A stretch of DNA of 64,000 bases from Smittia aterrima (GCA_033063855.1 CP093830.1:854-64853); one strand, 5' to 3'; positions 1-13,005 are shown, counted from the first letter of the stretch. The notes: generated by a model not told the origin, from the letters alone. Program-made: numbers and translations.

Positions 1-1074
1 ACACAAAAGCTACGATATCTCATGTAGGCGGATAGTTTAGGATTTGGCTTAACCGAAACCCAAATTTTTCTTGACAAATAGTCATTGGCAAATGCAAGAA
101 CCTCTAGAACGAATCTTTGATCGAGCAATCTGAAGTTCTAAAGAATGAGCTACAGAATGAGCTTGGTCTCTTTTATTCTTTCAGTGGAAAGGTCTATCAA
201 TCTGCAGTCCAGCGACAGGAGAATGAGTACTCTCATCAGGTTCATCTATGTTTGGAACTGGGAAAGGAAAGCGATGACAATCCCATTTGGTGATTTCTAC
301 GATTGTTTTCGAAGCGTTGAATTTGGATTTTGGAAGGATTCTCGTTAACGACCTGGGAAAATTTTATAAGGATCAAGTCATAATTTCATTTAGCTTGGTC
401 GATAATGTACCTGCGAAAGTTGCTGAAATGCGAGAAACCTAATTGTTTCATAGCTAAGGTTACAAACTTGTTCTTTTATTTCCCTAAGTTCTGATAGCTG
501 TAAAAAGAAATTAAATTTAGGTCAGCATTTTGTTTTCAAGTTTCCAGATTCAATAATAATCTCGTCTGGCAATTCAGGTTCCCTTGATCGTTTTGATAGT
601 AAGTTTTCATCCTTTTCATAATGCTATCCTTCGATTTGTTTAGTTTTTCATTTCTCTCTTCATAATTATTAATTTTATATGAGAAATATCGGTCCACAAG
701 TCCATCGCTCCATATCGGTTCACGTAATGATTTCTCGAGCGTCGGCCGTGAGAAATGAGGGATGGTGAGTGAGATTACGTTGTGACATGGAGCAAGTGGC
801 TTGGAACGGTGTTAGTTCTTCAGCATTCTTAACCTCCGGCGATACAATTACTGAATTAGACTATTTTATATCTTCAAAAGACATATCATTTGATTGCTTT
901 GAGTCTTCAGAAACGTCGACATCATTTTGCATAGCATTATTGATCGTATCAGTTTGCTCATCTACCTCTTCTTTACAGAATGAATCTAATCGAGTTTTTA
1001 AATCTGACGAAAAAAGTTGAGATGTTTCTTTAACAAGTCCCATTTTTAGTTGCTGATTCGAAGCACAATGCGCT
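1..1074. other. No gene recognised
   Basis: I see only short open frames on both strands here (for example about 67 codons at 145-348 on the plus strand and 87 codons at 861-1124 on the minus strand). None resembles a family I know. The region borders the Hsp90 relic and could hold more decayed coding sequence, but I could not align it to anything. Confidence 0.4.
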
Positions 1075-1520
1075 ATATTTCCTCCTCGTTTTCTGGAAGC
1101 TCCAAACCCTCCATAAAGACGCAAACAAGTTGTTTGTCTTGATATTCCTTAAGTTGTTGCATGACATATTCATCAATTGGTTCAGACTCTGAACTTCAGT
1201 CATGTTAACTACCTCGAATCCTCATTCCTTAACACGTTTAACGAAAGCTGTGTTGCTACCTTGTTCCTTGCTTTCTCCAGTGATGAAGTAAGTTGATTTT
1301 TGGTTCTCTTAATACGACCGAAGTATTCTCCAAGAAAGCACAAATCGTCTCTGGAGCAAATCAGCGAGCTTAGCAATGTTGCTATAATCTTCATGAACAC
1401 CAAGTTTCAAGTTCTTGCTGAATTGAGAGTAGATTTTCTGCCAAGCTAAGTGTAAGATCATTAAGTAATCGAACAATTCAATGCATTTCTTGGCGAGATT
1501 CTTAGACAAAAAAAATGGAA
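1075..1520 (-). pseudogene. Decayed Hsp90 (Hsp83-type) fragment
   Basis: Reading the minus strand across frames gives an ordered series of Hsp90 middle-domain blocks. These are KNLAKKCIELFD, YSQFSKNLKLGVHEDYSN and AKLADLL, then SGDDLCFLGEYFGRIK, YFITGESKEQGSNTAFVKRV, GFEVVNMTE, EPIDEYVMQQLKEY and EGLELPENEEE. The order matches the cytosolic Hsp90 middle domain, including the NLKLGIHED and YFITGES signatures. The frame changes several times and there are in-frame stops (for example TGA just before GFEVV and TAG after ENEEE). The ATPase N-domain and the C-terminal dimerisation domain are not seen on either side. Hsp83 coding sequence is intronless in flies, so lack of introns alone cannot tell retrocopy from DNA duplication. 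The identity is secure; the exact ends are approximate. Confidence 0.85.
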
Positions 1521-1852
1521 CATTATGGAATTTGAATTTCATGAATTTGATTTTAGGGAAATTTTTTTATCAAATGCAATAAAGCTTGTTTAAATGAAAT
1601 AATGAAAACTTTCTTCTATTGTTTCGTTCTATTGCAGATCGTAAATTAACAAAAAAAAATTAAAAAAGTTTTGAAACCTAAAGTCGAACTGAATGAAGAA
1701 GAAAAAAAATCTATTTTTAAAATTGTAGGGTTTTCATGCCGTGTGTGGACTTAACACATTACCGTTGTTCAAAAGCAAAAACAGAAAAAGTCCAGAAAGG
1801 AATTAGAAACTACTTTAGAATTAATGTACAACTTATTTAGGAAGTTACGAAT

Positions 1853-4233
1853 ATGCACTCGAGAAAGCCAAGATTAAACGAAAATGGAGGGTAAGTTATC
1901 GAATAATCTAAACTTTCCCAACTTGCTTTGAACTTTTTAAATTACAAAAAGTTCTTCAAACTTGAGATAAAATACTAAATTCTAATAGTGGCAACGTATT
2001 ATCATTAATTTTATATCATTTCAGTTACTACGAGAGTCAGAGCCGAGGCTATCAGGTACTAAAATTTTATTTAATAAATTTCAACTTTCTTTAATTAATT
2101 TGGTATTTTCGAAATGAATTTCATGTTGAATTTGGATTTCTTTAGGAATGCAAGGATCCTTTTAACCAAATTTTTTTGACTTGCCTTCACAGAATTCCAA
2201 ATATAACAACAGTAGTCGGTATTTAAACTATTATCGGGAGCGCGACTCTCCTCCAAAGCGAGTAGCTCATAGATCATCGTCACCTCCTGAAGGCTCACCA
2301 CGGGATCGGTATCATCAAACATCGAATTACAGAAATAAAGATCGCGAACGAGAATATAAGAAAGATAAATATTCTGGTAAAAATGGGTCTTAATTGCCGT
2401 CAACTAGACTTGCCGTCAATTAACTACACATTTTAATTTTGTTTTAGAGAAAAGAGGCCGTGACAGAGACGTAGAGTATAAGAACTACAGTACCAAGAAA
2501 GCAAAACTTCGTGAGAGATCTAGCTCCGACGAAGAGCACAAAGAATCAGATAGACTGACGCGATATGAACGCGATTCAACTCGACGAGCTCCTGAAAAGG
2601 AGCGAAGATTCGGTGATTGGAAGGAGATGATCAGTAAAGGAAGCGGAAAGAAGTATTACTACAATGAAAGAGATAAATCGTCGCAATGGGAGAAACCAGA
2701 GGAGTGGACTGAATATGAAGTGTAAGTTGGTATAGATACATGTTGAAAATAAGTTTTAATATTATTTTTCATTGTTTAATTGTAGGGCGAAAGAGTATAC
2801 GTCAACAAGGGGGTATCGAGAGAAAGATCGGGACCGAAAGAGTCGAGACGATCGATACAACAGCGGTGATAGGAGAAGCTATAGCAAACATTCCAGAGGA
2901 AATTCAAGAGCTCGATGGCCCCATGAATCCTATGGAGCACAACCATCATCCAGCGCGTCAATAGGTCATCACAAACGGCACGACGGTAAGAACAAAACAA
3001 AGTAACTAGACAAAAAAATCTTCTAGAAAATGCTGATATTTTAATTTTATCACTTGTGAAAATTTAGGCATAGTGCAAATTTTAAGAATCTCTATCAAAA
3101 ACCTTTTTGTCGCTTCACAGATATCAGTCCTGCGGATATCAGTCCTGAATCCACGCCTACTTCCGAGCCGAGTTACTCATCACCAACGGCCAACAATCTA
3201 CACGTTAACAGTTCAAATGTCAACAGCAATTCTTTACATCACGAGGACACAGTTGCTACATCGCCGAATGGTCACGTAAAGCACTCTTCCATCAACTCCA
3301 ATAACCAGCTTCATCATCAGATGTCAAATGCTTCTTCAACATCAATAAACTCTTCAAACAGACTTCTCTCAAATTCCAACAAACACTCAACCATCGCATC
3401 GTCCTCTCCATCAACTCACAATTATGCATCTTATCACTCGTCGCATCATCAACGACGCCGATCGGTTTCGCCTAACGAATTAAATTCATCTGTGCATCAC
3501 AACAACGTTTGTCATGAGCCCAACAATCTGCATCACAATTCCAATAGCTTAAGAAATTCACCCTCCTACGGTGGCACTAACATGACGAGCGGTGGTCTGG
3601 CGCATTCAGCTTCCCGTATTGAACTTAGTAATAGTAATCATCTAATTGGAGACGGTCCACCAACACCAGAGATGGATTTGAACTCCGCTGGCGATAATAG
3701 AAGAAGTAAGTTTCCCTTAATATCATTCAGATTGATTGTATCACGTTTTATTTCTTCTAGTTGATGGCGCTTCGGGCGTGAGCAGCCTGCAGAGTGTTAT
3801 GGCTGCTTCGCAAACGTCAAACCGGTTGAACCTTCTAACTCCTAGTCTAGCTAAATTTTTTCGTGCTGATCTGATAAACCACGTCAACAATTGGCCATCG
3901 GAGGTGTTTGAGAAGCAGGTGAATTCGATGATTTTAAATCAAGAAGAAAGATATTTCAACGATTTGATCTTTCCAGGCACAAAAATGCGCCGAAGATGTC
4001 TATATGTACGGTGACTTGGAATGCAGTCGGATTTCAACAGATATTCAATGTGCAAGAAGTCACTTACGAGTGGAAGAGATCCACGCTACAATTCAAGGGC
4101 AAAGGTAGGTTCACTGACATTGCGTTGTGTTAGTAAATCAAGCTCTTCTTGTTTTAGACGTCTTTTCTTACAAGAACAAATCAAAAGCTTAGAAGAATCA
4201 CAGACACAAAATTCATCTCAAATGTCTTATTGA
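1853..4233 (+). CDS. wcy: WW-domain adaptor with coiled coil, WAC / wacky homologue
   Basis: Nine coding exons: 1853-1890, 2025-2055, 2193-2376, 2448-2721, 2786-2985, 3121-3705, 3761-3918, 3977-4104, 4158-4233 (557 aa). The start MHSRKPRLNENGG resembles WAC N-termini and gives the only phase that joins exon 2. Order: Arg/Ser/Tyr-rich N-terminus; one WW domain at about residues 140-175 (GDWKEMISKGSGKKYYYN then SQWEKPEEW, both Trp present); a segment starting DISPADISPESTPTSEPS; a Ser/Asn/His-rich low-complexity stretch; and the WAC C-terminal block (SLAKFFRADLINHVNNWPSEV) running into a helical coiled coil. The family is nuclear: WAC recruits RNF20/40 for H2B ubiquitination, and fly wacky promotes TTT-Pontin/Reptin assembly and mTORC1 activity. 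The 58 bp seventh intron is easily misread as coding. Confidence 0.92.
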
Positions 4234-4791
4234 TCGACTTACTGATGGTGTGGAATCGAATCGTTTGAGCTTTAAACATTTCAATTTACAAAGTTGCATC
4301 AAACCATTAAAATTTGCATAAGTGTCCCTTCAGATTTTTTTTATCTGTTTCTCTGTTGACTGAAATATTGTTGAAGCCAAATGCTTGAAGTGGTATATCA
4401 ACTATTTTTGCGTATTTAAATAGAAGAAACGACTTAAATTTTCTGTCGCAAGAAAACTGATGACACTTTGTAAGTTTCTCTCCGTTTTTAATCCAATTTA
4501 TTAAGCGGAAAGTTATTTAAAAAAGATCCATCTTGTTATTATTATCCTTATTATTGGAAATATTGAGAACGAAGCTGAAAATCTAAATATCTAAAAAATT
4601 AATAAAATGATTAGAAGTTTAAATAAAAATAAAAAGCGTTTGTTTTCTTTAATCAAATTATTAATTGCGATCGACAATACTTCATATTTGGGAATATTGT
4701 AAAATATAACAAAGTGATATTTGAAAAAAAAATGAATTAGTTATGTAACTTTCCCTTTTGGAAGGAGCAAGAAACGATAGTGCTGGTGGTG
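4234..4791. other. WAC 3' UTR and intergenic spacer
   Basis: AT-rich sequence without coding potential. Canonical AATAAA signals at 4601-4606 and 4622-4627 are the likely poly(A) signals for the WAC homologue, giving a 3' UTR of about 400 bases. The promoter of the next gene begins near 4790. Confidence 0.6.
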
Positions 4792-4799
4792 TATAAAAG
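4792..4799 (+). promoter_or_regulatory. TATA box of the cuticle-like gene
   Basis: TATAAAAG, a perfect insect TATA box, lies 88 bases before the ATG at 4887. A focused TATA promoter suits a tissue-specific structural protein gene. Most other genes here lack an obvious TATA box. Confidence 0.75.
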
Positions 4800-4886
4800 C
4801 CAAATCGAAATACGTTTAATTGTTTTGTTTACCTTCGTTCGTTATCAAGTTAAGACTTTTCACTGCTCGAAAATAAGAAAGTGAAA

Positions 4887-5743
4887 ATGATTAAAATTAT
4901 AAAAAGCATAATTTTGATCAATTCAATCGTACAAACTACAACAAACTCCATGCAAAGCTTCAGTGGATTTAGCGGCAATTCAGAGTTATACACTGGTCCA
5001 AGTTCTTACACGACTTCCTTCGGGGATTATCCTGGATATGGCAATTACGGTTCGAATTTGAATACGAACAATCCTATAATATCTTCATCTTATTCATCAT
5101 TCGGACCTTCATCAGAAAGCAACAACTTCGGATCTACGACATACGTAAATTATCCACCATCATACGAACAACAAGCTTCCCAATATATATTCAATCGTCC
5201 AGCATCAGGTCAATCAAATCCATTTCAATCTTACAATTCAGGATCTTCAAGTTATAGCGAGCAAAATCCTATAAGTCAACACGTTGAAGTAACAAAACCG
5301 ATTGCTGTTCCAATCTACAAAAAGTTTCCTTATCCAAAGGCACAAAAATTTAATGTCGCAGTTCCACATCCAATTATTGGTAAAAGTTATTTCTCTATAT
5401 ATATATATAATGTTTTCGACTCTCCCCACTTTCAGTTCCTGTTCCAGCCCCTTATCCAATCAATGTTGCAATCAGTCAACCTGTCGCGGTGCCAATCTTC
5501 AAAGAAATCAGAATTCCGATAGAAAAGGAAGTTTTATACGCAGTTGAAAGGAAAGTTCCAGTAACGGTCGACAAACCCGTTCAGTATCAAGTCGAAAAAC
5601 ATTTTCCAGTATACGTGCCGAAGCCTTATCCAGTCAAAGTAAATAATCAAATTTATCTGCCATATTTCTTTCTAATTACAATTAATTACGCTTAGGTTCC
5701 CATCATTAAAACTGTAATCCACAAGGCACCAAAAAAATGGTGA
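4887..5743 (+). CDS. Secreted cuticle-like structural protein with VPxPYPV repeats
   Basis: Three exons: 4887-5379, 5436-5638, 5696-5743 (247 aa), sharing one frame across two introns of 56 and 57 bp. The ATG at 4887 is followed by a hydrophobic signal peptide (MIKIIKSIILINSIVQ). The first half is Ser/Gly/Tyr/Asn-rich and disordered. The second half alternates Val, Pro and charged residues: VAVPIFKEIRIPIEKEVLY, VERKVPVTVDKPVQYQVEK, VYVPKPYPVKVPIIKTV. This composition is typical of insect extracellular proteins of cuticle, peritrophic matrix or egg coat. There is no R&R chitin-binding consensus and there are no cysteines in the tail. I infer an extracellular matrix role; the exact family is not resolved. 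The TATA box at 4792 supports regulated expression. Confidence 0.8.
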
Positions 5744-8700
5744 TAACCGAAGTTAAAACTGCGATCTCTCTTCGGTTTCTTAACTTCGTTAGCGGAAGTT
5801 CACTAAACTCGCGATCGCTCCAATATCATTTTATGTAGAAAGTGAAACTGTTCTCTTCCTTTAACTTATTGCTCGAGCTTAGTTGTTAGTTTGCCAATTA
5901 TTGTCTGCCAATAATCGGCCCATAATGTGGAAATATATATGAAGTTTTAAGCTTCAGTCATTTGACTATACCTACAAGAAGGGTGGAGAATCAAATTATT
6001 TCTCAAGAAGAACGATAACTTATTGGATTAATTTATGCGAATGCAGTGAAGCGACTCTGCGGGATATGAAGAAAAACAATAATTGCTGATAATGGATTTG
6101 CTTCTACTATCCGCAGAAGGTTGCAAGAGTTTAACGACCGATGGTCAGTTTAGCTTTTGTGAGAATCGGTCGTCAGTTCGAGCTGAAAAATATCGTTTGG
6201 GGGCAAATGAATACTTCGTGATCATAATTATCTTACTTCCGCATCGGCAGCTCTTCGTTCGACCACCACCAGTGCGCGAAGTTTAAACAGAAGTTTGTGC
6301 AATTAAACGTGAAGATCATTTTGTTCAAGTTTTTTTCTACTACATTGATTGATTGCCGAAGGAAGATGTGCGGCCTTCGGTTTAATAATCAGACAATTTT
6401 CAAACGTCCAATGATCGTCTCGGCTATAAATTCTCTTTCGTCATCATCATCGTTACAACGCGATAGTCGAGACGACTTTAAGCAGAACGTTGTCGAGTTT
6501 AAAGGATGTTTGATTAATTATTTTCAATGACTTATTCGGTCATAAAAGCTCAGGTTCAGATTCTAGCAATTATCAGGGTTGTGATCGTATTTTAAAATGT
6601 CTTGTCAGCCTGAACAAACTTTCACTCCACTTTGATTCACTTTTCTTGCGCCAGCTTTCAATCGCCACATCGAGTGAATAGTTTAATTAAAGCCTGTTCA
6701 AGTTCATCCGATCGTGTTGCAAAGCATTGCACAACTTCGATATAAATCTCGTGAGCTCGGCTCATCTAATTAAAACGTAATCAAAAAAAACGAGAAACTT
6801 TCCACTTTTTTGTTGAAACAGAATGAAAAATTTGATTGAATCATTTCGTGAAGTTAAGCGGTCGTCGCAAAGTAAATTAAAATGATTGTATATATGTGTG
6901 CATCAAATGATTTCTCAGGAATACCAAATGACCTAGACGATAATAAATAAAACAGAATTAAGGTGAGCTCATCTTCTAGGCAAACATCAAGGCCAGACCT
7001 AAGAATGAAGCATCGATCATTACCGTTGACAACAAAGCTATGAGTGAAGTCCCCCTCAATCCCCCCTGCTTCTCATTCAGTCAATCAATCAGTTGAAAGA
7101 GATTTAAATATCGCGATTAAAACTGGCGATATTCACTCATCACAAAAATATTACATGCGATTTCTTTTGAATTCTAATGATGAACGAACCTTTTTGATTT
7201 TTTTAACGAAATCATGAGCTAAGCTAGTAAATATGCGATACGCAAGAACTTGGTTTGAGACGCTCTCTCGAATGATGGCTTACAGCAAAGTATATTAAAT
7301 TATAACCTTTGTTCGGTTTAAAAAAAGCATGTTACTTGTTCTGTAAGTAATGGTTTCAGTTGATCGTTCGTTTGGGTCAAGCGTCACCACGGGCTCCAAA
7401 GTCGCAAGAGTAACATTCGATGGTCCCTTGCAAATAAACCTAGTTTCAATTAATAATTCTTTAGACTTTCTATATTGACAATTCAATTAGATGGCAATTC
7501 AGCGAATCCGTGAAATTTGTTTAAGAATTATCGTCTGTTGAATTTTTTACGAACGATCAAACCAATATTTTACCGGAAATTTCAGAGATGCTTAATCTCA
7601 CACATGTCACTTTTACAGTTGCTTCGTCAAAAGACATATAATGTGATGATAAAAATTCTAAACTTAGAGTCGTTAAGACTAATTACGAACAATAAACTTC
7701 GTCGCTTGATGTTTCTAGAGTCGAGACGTGCCTGAAATAGTTGAGATTTTAATTTAATTTATTAAAGAATCGTTGCCTGAGTTCATTCATTCCTTGCCGG
7801 TCGATGATTTTGTCATTGTTTAAAGTAATTCTAACCGGTTCCACTTCTTCTGATGTCCAGCAAGAAACTTTTTGTTCAGAAGATCAATGTGAATCCATTT
7901 ATGAGCGTGAAGTAAAGCTGAGTTTAACAGCAAGTGTGCCACGGCATTACCTTCTACTACCTGAAATGTTTTTTCGTCTTTCTACTTTCCGATGAAATCT
8001 TCATTTCTCTCTCGCTAGCTCTTATTAAAAGAACTGTAAATTGATTGAATTTTGAAAGAATCAACGCTTTGCGGAAAGCCAGCCAATTAAAGGAGGAACC
8101 GTTGAAAATTGGTTCACACAAAAAAAAACAAAATCGAAGCACATAAACATGCTGCCGCTACATGAGCGGGTTCAATAACTCCGAATTGAACAGTACATTC
8201 GCGAAACTTGTGAGCGTCGATGTGCAGTATGAAATTAATCACGCTAATCTTTCCTCGGAGAATTTCTAATCACCGTAGATCTCAATGATCATACGAATGG
8301 CTGAAGATTAAAATATTTACATTAGAAACCCTAATTGATTGTAATTCGGAGATCTACCCCGTATTGATTGTAATTTATTAGCGATTTTTTCACAAGAAAA
8401 GAAGCTGAAAAGACGATTCTATCAAAACTGTATTAGAGCTTAAGCGATGCATGCTCGAGTAGCGTGGCCAAAGCTTAACAAATTTTATCCAAAGGTTAAG
8501 AAATAATCCGTCGAAATTAATCACATAAATGAAAAATTTGCACTATCAAAAGCATAATTACCTTGAGCCGTTACTAGCTAAGTCTCTCGTCATCCGCAAG
8601 GCCACTGAAGAATCCTGCATCGGTTTATTAAACGTATCATCTTCTAGTCTTATAATGAGTACGTGTTATTGACCAATCGAAAGAACATCGTCTACATCAA

Positions 8701-9066
8701 CCATTGATACGTTAACAAATTTTGGGAATAATCACCATTAAGTTTTCAATAGTGGTAAAAGTATATACGGTAAAAATGTTCATTCTTATCAATAAAGTAA
8801 TCAAACCGACATATTGCATTGTTATCGACAATTCAACAAAATATTCAGTTCTGTTGAAATAAATAATATTGATGTCGGTAGAAATTTATTTGGGTGAGTA
8901 ATTACGTAATGACCTTAACTTGATATTGAAATATTTTATGAATATCAAAAGAACATATTAAAAAGATCAACTTTATAATCGAATTTCAATTATGTTACCC
9001 GGTCAACAATTCTGAAATGCATGTGGAACAAGAAGAAGAAGTCAGGAAGAAGCATAAAAATTTACC

Positions 9067-9110
9067 GAGAGAGAGAGAGAAAAAGAGAAGTGAACGAGAG
9101 AAAATCGCCA
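9067..9110 (+). repeat. GA-rich purine tract
   Basis: A run of alternating GA (about seven units) continues into purine-only sequence, about 30-70 bases upstream of the candidate Inr/DPE promoter. GA tracts are bound by GAGA factor in flies and often sit upstream of paused promoters. It may equally be a simple microsatellite. Confidence 0.6.
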
Positions 9111-9136
9111 GATATTGGTTTCGTTTTCAGCGAGTT

Positions 9137-9171
9137 TCAGTTTTCTTTCGTATCTCGCCAACGACGGTCGC
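9137..9171 (+). promoter_or_regulatory. Candidate Inr/DPE core promoter
   Basis: TTCAGTT places an initiator A at 9139. At exactly +28 to +33 (9166-9171) is GGTCGC, matching five of six positions of the Drosophila DPE consensus RGWYVT. A splice-donor-like CAG/GTAATA follows at 9536/9537. No ORF starts nearby, so this could be the first non-coding exon of a downstream gene such as the GT92 gene, or a non-coding RNA. Chance matches are possible. Confidence 0.3.
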
Positions 9172-12100
9172 GTTTTGATTTGCAATTTAGTTTTGATCAT
9201 TCAATGTTTATATTATATTGGACGACGTAGCCATTGTGAAGAATAATTATGGTCATAAACAAGTGAAAGCAAGAAGAACATTGAAATATTAAAGTCCTTT
9301 TGAATTGTGTCGTAAAAAATATTTTTTAAATCGATAGCAACCGGTTTTTGTGTGTTGAAAAAAAAAAGCAAAACGAAAGAAAAATATTTCTTCAAAGCTG
9401 TTGAAAATTCATAGAAATCAAAAATGATTTCGAAGCAATAATACTATTTATTGAATATTTTTTATTTTCGTGTTGGATTACTGCTGAAAATTGCAAATTA
9501 ATATACCTTCTTCTCCGCCTTCAAACAATCAAGCAGGTAATATATTTTTTCCGTGAGCTCCAAATTGCTTTCTCTAATCGATTTCATTCGAATTCGCATC
9601 CAACAGTGATCTCGAGTATAATTTTCACTTGGTAATGATGAAAATTAAATTACCGACAACCTTAATTAAAAAAAATACCAATTAATAGAAGATTCGACAA
9701 TCGATGTAAAAATGATTCTTGATATTAAAGTATTGGAAGTTTTGTTCCAGCAATCTCATCGTCAATCTCAGACATGGGAAATGTTCTTGCGAAAGAAGAA
9801 GAAAAAAGCAAAGAAGAAGATAAATATTCGTGATATTTCAATATTTCCTTGCTTCGGTAGAACTCTTCAGAGTCTGAAGTTCAGACATATTCTTCTTTCT
9901 AAAACATCATTTGAAAAATTACTTCCTATGAGATCCCGATATTTGTGATAAAAATTGAGAATAATGATCATGTAAATTCGTCACGGCAGGCGGCAAAGAA
10001 ATCAAATATTCTTAAATTCAATCGAGAGAAAAGAAGGGCTTACTGTACTAACTAACATCCTATTTGAGTTATGGGCAGAGTCCTTAAAAGATATTTCTTT
10101 CTATAGCAGTTTCGAAACACCTTGAAACGAGATTTCCTCTGGTTTCCCCACGCTATTAACTTCCTTCTTCACACGAGACACTTCACCTTACCTCACGAGT
10201 TTCAAGCTTGTTGAAGTCAAAATGAAATGTAAAAATGTTTTGTGTCTAAATTGGATTCCGCTTTTTTCTGTCACTAAATAACTATAATAATTCTAAAGCA
10301 ACACATTTCGATGTCTTATTTGAGTAAAATTAGCCAACATAATTTGTTTATTTTGAAAGAACGCTTTGAAGATCGAATAACTTAATGTTTCTAAGGAGCG
10401 TTTCATTCTGAATGCTTTGGTTCACGGAAAAGTATAGTTCATTTGAAGGGATGCCATTAAAATATTTTTCACACTTACACAAAAGACGGCTGTCGATTCA
10501 CTTTGTTTATATTGAATCGATGGTCAAGTGTTTGATTACATAAAAGCTCGAGATGTGATTGAAAGTTGTTGGCCTGTGAATCATGTAAATTAAATTTCTC
10601 GCATCAGACTTTCTGATTTTCTTTTGCGAATATCGATGAGTTGAGTGACGAAACTATGCTTTTAAAAATGAATGATCAATCCAATAAACTGGGTAGTAGA
10701 TAGAAAGTTTGTGATAACTTAAGAATTATATAGATTCTAGTTCTGTAAACTTTTATCAATTGAATGTAACGAGTTTATTTTTGCGGATTCTACACATTGT
10801 TTCGTTCTAAGAGCAAGCTTTTCAGTAGTCATCATCAGAGAGGTTGGTTACATAACTACTTTTGTCAAACGCCACGAAAAATGTAAATTTATTCAAACAC
10901 TTCGCTTATGATTTATAAAAAAATTCAATACGTAAAACAGCAAATATGTTGAGAAACTTTTTCTCAAAACAAATCGAGCGAGTCAGTGAATTAAAATGAA
11001 TCAAAATCAGTTTTTTAATGAATCGTCTGTTAAATATATCGATCGATATATTTTAAATCAAAAATAATGCTGAGATTTTGAGTCATAGAGGCGTCAAAAA
11101 TTTTAAGGTCATCGTAAAAGAAATAAAAATAAGTGAAGTCGGTAATATTTCGAAACCAGTTTGCAAAAAGAATGTTGAGCTCATCAAATAATTGAGCTTC
11201 TTCGTATTCCAACCTGACTTTCAACAATCACTCGATCTTTGAGACGGTCATACGTATGTTTCCCTATCATCAAATGTATGCTGGCGTCGGGCTTGTACTA
11301 TCCTACATATTGACCAAAGATGAAAGAATGAACAAGCAAAGCGAAAGGAGATCAATGTACAAGAAACAAACAGAAAAAAATCCAGTTTTTAGTTCCATTC
11401 TCCGTCCGTCTACTGCGTGAATTGAAAGTATGAAATGAACACGAAAGTTGTGAATGTATTTAATTGTGTTAGAGAAATCATCTCGTCACATTCTAATTGC
11501 GATTGTTGATGCCATCGAGTTCGATGGGAGTTTCTGTTTTGACGGATGCAGCTGCCACTTTCATTATTCAAAATATCTGCTTATCACCTAAGTTTCGTAC
11601 TTGAGATAACGGCTGATGTTGAAACAAGAACAGAGCAAACATTTAACAGCGAACGTGAAACAAATAAAAATAATTTAATCTGAAATGCTTTGAATCTTGT
11701 TGCGAAACTTCCATCAGCAAGCTGCTAATTTTTCTTTCTCCGACTTTGCTTTTGCAAAACGAGAATTTCCGTGATTCATGTTCGCGGTTAAGAAAGGGCG
11801 ATTTCCAACAGTTCTACTCAAAGATGAGCATTAAAAACATTCAACCCTTTTTTGCTTCTGTCTCGATGGCTCTGCGTTTAGTCAGTTAATCTTTTAGCAA
11901 AATTAAATTTCATTGTGATGCAAATTTTCACTAGATCTCAGAAGCATAAAAGAAGTGGAATTTGCATAAAATCTTTGCTGATTGTTGGAATTTTGTGCGC
12001 TCTTCGCTTTCCACGGTTCTTCTAACTCAGCAATGCTTGAAGCTGAAGCAAACAAAACGAAAATCTCGAATTTCAATTAACAGCACTGAAAAATGATTTA

Positions 12101-12997
12101 CGTACATTTCGATGATTAACGTAGAACAAAACTAGTAGTTTCAGATTTTCAATGGTTCTCTAGTGCACGACATCCGGCAACTGAAACCCATTCAGAGAGC
12201 GAATTATGAGAAAATTGTTTTGAATGATATTCGTCTGGACAATTCCTCACATCAGTACTTGTGTATGAAAGCAGTAATGACAAAGTCAAGTGTTTGAGTT
12301 AGTTTCATTATTGATTTATTAAAATTGAAAAGAAATTTATCTGAAACGCAAAGCGTCTCTCCCATCGAAAAACAATTGAGATGAATCGAGGGAATGAAAT
12401 TTCGTTGAAGTAACACTCCAAAACTCGATTGTATTTAGAATCACTCATCACTTCGCTTTGAGCCGAAATATTTTGGCAATCATATGGTTCTTCTCATGTG
12501 TTCTTTCAATAAGCAGAGCGATGAATATTGTTTACTCATTTCAATCACTTTTTGAGAATGGTGATGAAAAACAGACTTCTGTGAAGAAATTTATTTTTGT
12601 ATATTACCAAATATAAATTGGACCGCAATGTATCGTGGCCGAAAACGGTTCTCCAAACATGAAAAAACAGAATTGTCCGTAGAAATCGAAAGATTCGTTC
12701 TAAATTTTCGTCTACCTTTCTAACCACAATTTCTTTTAAAACTCGATAAAAGCAAACTCAAATGTATCTGGTGCATGCAACAGTGAAATTTTCTGCTTTT
12801 TGAAAGCAAAATCGATAGCGGCCGAGTTTACGAGAATGTGAACAAAATTGTGCAATTAGTGCAGTTTTGTTTTTTGAGTTGGTCGACGATTCTTAAATCG
12901 ATAAATAAATTAACAATGAACTTCGTCGCTTTGTTATGGCAACACCGTTTAAAGAATTTCCGAAATCATTGCTTTGAGAATTAAACTGGAACGACAG

Positions 12998-13005
12998 TGA
13001 CGTCA
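12998..13005. promoter_or_regulatory. CRE core TGACGTCA in the gene desert
   Basis: TGACGTCA within AGTGACGTCACAT, a 10 bp perfect palindrome (GTGACGTCAC). It lies in the long non-coding interval, so any target is unknown. Confidence 0.35.

Noticed and set aside
769..1020. 83-codon plus-strand frame and 87-codon minus-strand frame near the Hsp90 relic
   Set aside because: They overlap each other on opposite strands and neither aligns with the missing parts of Hsp90 or any other family I know, so I could not call a gene.
3919..3976. Coding extension through the WAC sequence QVNSMILNQEERYF
   Set aside because: It has a GT...CTTTCCAG structure, and removing its 58 bases restores the WAC frame EKQ/AQKCAEDVYM; read as coding it shifts out of the family alignment.
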